This document shows, piece by piece, positions 1 to 5,790 of a DNA stretch of 5,790 nucleotides (its first letter is position 1; each line of letters opens with the position of its first letter). Made by a program: the position numbers and the translations under genes. Below the pieces are notes generated by a model. The model ran no database searches. It was not told where the DNA came from and was given only the letters and a program-made list of their open reading frames with translations. Origin of the DNA: a bacterium (GTDB lineage: Bacteria; Verrucomicrobiota; Verrucomicrobiae; JAJYAR01); the NCBI GenBank assembly GCA_021779435.1, contig JAJYAR010000197.1:1-5790 (forward strand), read 5' to 3'.

Positions 1-150
1 CAACGTCGACATGCCGATGGTGCCTTGCAACAGGGACAGGCGCAAAAGACTGCCGGGCGGCAGCTCGGTCGTAGCCGAGTCCGCGAACGGGAGGAATTCC
101 GTGCCCAGCCGCATCCATCGCCGGGTCATCTTGTCCTTGAACCGGCTCAT
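1..150 (-). CDS. lhaA: LhaA, PucC/BCD-family light-harvesting complex assembly protein (N-terminal 50 codons, runs off the left edge)
   Basis: Only the first 50 residues are present and the frame is open to base 1. It begins MSRFKDKMTRRWMRLGTEFL and continues with FLPFADSATTELPPGSLLRLSLLQ. This resembles the N-terminus of LhaA: a short basic cytoplasmic segment, a conserved FLPFADxATxELPxGxLLRLSL stretch, then the start of the first membrane helix at about residue 36. The family belongs to the major facilitator superfamily and is known to assist assembly of light-harvesting 1, possibly by delivering bacteriochlorophyll at the inner membrane. The chosen ATG overlaps the bchM stop in an ATGA (147-150), with a GGAGA at 161-165 lying 10 nt upstream. 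Met8 or Met13 could also start the protein, but the ATGA overlap favours the first ATG. Position directly after bchM is where lhaA sits in the purple-bacterial superoperon, usually followed by puhA. The identification rests on 50 residues plus context. Confidence 0.88.
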   Translation of the reverse strand, partial: MSRFKDKMTRRWMRLGTEFLPFADSATTELPPGSLLRLSLLQGTIGMSTL

Positions 151-847
151 TCCCGCACGATCTCCAGCGCCTGGGACGTGTAGAACCCGCTCGCGACGCG
201 CAGCGTACGCGAGGGGCGCCAACCTCGCAGCAGCGGTTCGGCCCGCAACGCGTCACGCAGGCGCGCCTCCGCGACCGGCTCGATCGCCGGAGCCCGATCC
301 GCCCGGGGAAACATCCGGCCGACCGCGTGCATCGCCGCAAGCAGCGGCGTTCGGGGGGCGAAGGTGAAGAGAATGGAATGCCGGGTTCTCTCGGCCAGCG
401 CCCCGAGCACACGCACCATGTCGGCGGTACGATAGTGGATCAGCGAATCCATTGCGACGACGTGCTCGAAGGTGCCCAGCGATGCATCCAACATGTCGCC
501 GGTGCGTAGATCGATGCGGCCCCCGCCCAGATCCACCGGCAGGCGCTCGCGCGCGATTCGCACGAGAGTCGGCGACAAGTCGATGGCGACGACGGCGGCG
601 CCGCGCCGTGCGGCCTCGACGCTGAGCGCGCCGGTGCCGCAGCCGGCATCGAGCAGCCGCGTCCCGTCCAGGTCCGCGGGCAGCCATCCGAGCAGGGCGG
701 CGCGCATCTGGTCGCGGCCCGCGCGTACCGTCGCGCGAATCCGCCCGACCGGCGCGGTCGATGTCAGGCGCGCCCAGGCGTCGACCGCCGTGCGATCGAA
801 GTAGTTCTGGAGCTGGACGCGCCGCTCCTGGTAGTCCGCGAGCGCCA

Positions 848-848
<1 letters not shown>
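147..848 (-). CDS. bchM: Magnesium-protoporphyrin IX O-methyltransferase BchM (complete, 233 aa)
   Basis: BchM transfers a methyl group from S-adenosylmethionine to the ring C propionate of Mg-protoporphyrin IX, giving the monomethyl ester that is the substrate for the isocyclic-ring cyclase. The protein is a class I Rossmann-fold methyltransferase of normal family length. The SAM-binding glycine motif is DAGCGTG at residues 67-73, followed by the acidic strand end VVAIDLSP at 86-93. A further core motif, VVAMDSLIHY, is at 130-139. The N-terminal YFDRTAVDAWARLT (16-29) and the C-terminal GFYTSQALEI (221-230) are family hallmarks. The ATG at 848 shares its A with the bchL stop (TGATG). Only a weak GGGA at 857-860 precedes it, which suggests translation by coupling to bchL. 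The same frame stays open upstream through bchL, but that stretch has no methyltransferase similarity and is a shadow. The 3' end overlaps lhaA by 4 nt. BchH is known to stimulate BchM in other species, consistent with shared operon position. Confidence 0.97.
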
Positions 849-5434
<4,586 letters not shown>

Positions 5435-5460
<26 letters not shown>

Positions 5461-5790
5461 CGTAGAGGGTCTCCACCGTGATCACTGGAACCGAGCGCTC
5501 CCGGGCGAAGCGTTCGGTGTTGCGGCGCGCCTTGCCGCGCACGAAGAACGGAATTTTCGCGAGTTCCTTCTCGGCATCCGCATGCCACGGGAAGGCGTCC
5601 GCCGCGGCCGGCGTCGGTGCCGGGGTCGATTTCGATGCGGTTGCCGGCGCGGGCGCCGGCCCCAGATGCGACGGCGGCGCGTCGTCGTGAAACTCGAAGT
5701 CGTCGCGGAACATCGTCAACAGGTGTTCCTCGAGACCCATCATCAACGGGTGAACCCAGGTATCGAAGATCACGTTCGCGCCTTCGAAAC
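5435..5790 (-). CDS. bchB: Light-independent protochlorophyllide reductase subunit B, BchB (C-terminal 117 residues, runs off the right edge)
   Basis: BchB pairs with BchN to form the NifDK-like catalytic component that reduces protochlorophyllide with electrons from BchL. The 5' part lies beyond the right edge. The visible part starts inside the catalytic core with [20 protein letters not shown] and [10 protein letters not shown] Pro/Ala-rich linker follows (about 5591-5680). The small C-terminal domain typical of BchB/ChlB comes last, with [28 protein letters not shown] and [13 protein letters not shown]. The GTG codon at 5771-5773 is an internal valine, not a start, because conserved sequence continues upstream to the edge. 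The stop at 5435-5437 lies inside bchH, a 26-nt overlap. By superoperon order, bchN should lie immediately upstream (to the right of the window). The N-terminal cluster ligands and active-site residues cannot be checked here. Confidence 0.96.
5470..5474 (-). promoter_or_regulatory. Probable Shine-Dalgarno site of bchH, inside the bchB 3' end
   Basis: GGAGA lies 9 nt before the bchH ATG at 5460 and falls within codons for the conserved BchB tail ([12 protein letters not shown]). The match is moderate. It supports the 26-nt-overlapping start, which is already forced by the absence of any other start codon between the in-frame stop at 5482-5484 and Met20. Confidence 0.65.
5643..5660. repeat. Perfect 8-bp inverted repeat within the bchB linker
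   Basis: GCCGGCGC, two G bases, then GCGCCGGC form a perfect inverted repeat that could fold as a short all-GC hairpin in the bchB mRNA. It lies in codons for the Pro/Ala-rich linker (GPAPAPA) and is not followed in the transcript by a U tract, so it does not look like an intrinsic terminator. It may simply follow from GC-rich Ala, Gly and Pro codons. Confidence 0.55.

Noticed and set aside
5643..5660. Intrinsic terminator between bchB and bchH
   Set aside because: The inverted repeat is inside the bchB coding region about 200 bases before its stop, and there is no U tract after it on the transcribed strand.

Overview
The window is an internal slice of a bacterial photosynthesis gene cluster. 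It is dense, GC-rich and coding from end to end. All genes lie on the minus strand, so transcription runs right to left: bchB (3' part only), bchH, bchL, bchM, lhaA (first 50 codons only). This matches the bchFNBHLM-lhaA-puh order of the purple-bacterial photosynthesis superoperon. The host is therefore probably an anoxygenic phototroph with a proteobacterial-type cluster. The class cannot be fixed by eye. The BchL and LhaA sequences look ordinary for purple bacteria, and such clusters are known to move between phyla (for example into Gemmatimonas).

Layout on the minus strand: 5790-5435 is the C-terminal end of BchB, with the tail of the catalytic core, a Pro/Ala-rich linker and the small conserved C-terminal domain. 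5460-1726 is full-length BchH (1244 aa), the porphyrin-binding subunit of magnesium chelatase. 1729-848 is full-length BchL (293 aa), the NifH-like iron-sulfur ATPase of dark-operative protochlorophyllide reductase. 848-147 is full-length BchM (233 aa), the Mg-protoporphyrin IX methyltransferase. 150-1 is the N-terminus of LhaA, a PucC/BCD-family light-harvesting assembly factor.

Together the genes cover consecutive parts of bacteriochlorophyll synthesis. BchH (with BchI and BchD encoded elsewhere) inserts Mg into protoporphyrin IX, and BchM methylates the product. After ring closure by an enzyme not encoded here, BchL passes electrons to BchN-BchB for protochlorophyllide reduction. LhaA then helps assemble the light-harvesting 1 complex.

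Every junction overlaps (26, 4, 1 and 4 nt), so there is no intergenic DNA. I see no internal promoter, terminator, RNA gene, mobile element or CRISPR array. I found no new system here. The points worth a second look are the fully overlapped gene chain, a perfect GC-rich inverted repeat inside the bchB linker, and very long antisense open frames that are best read as composition artefacts.
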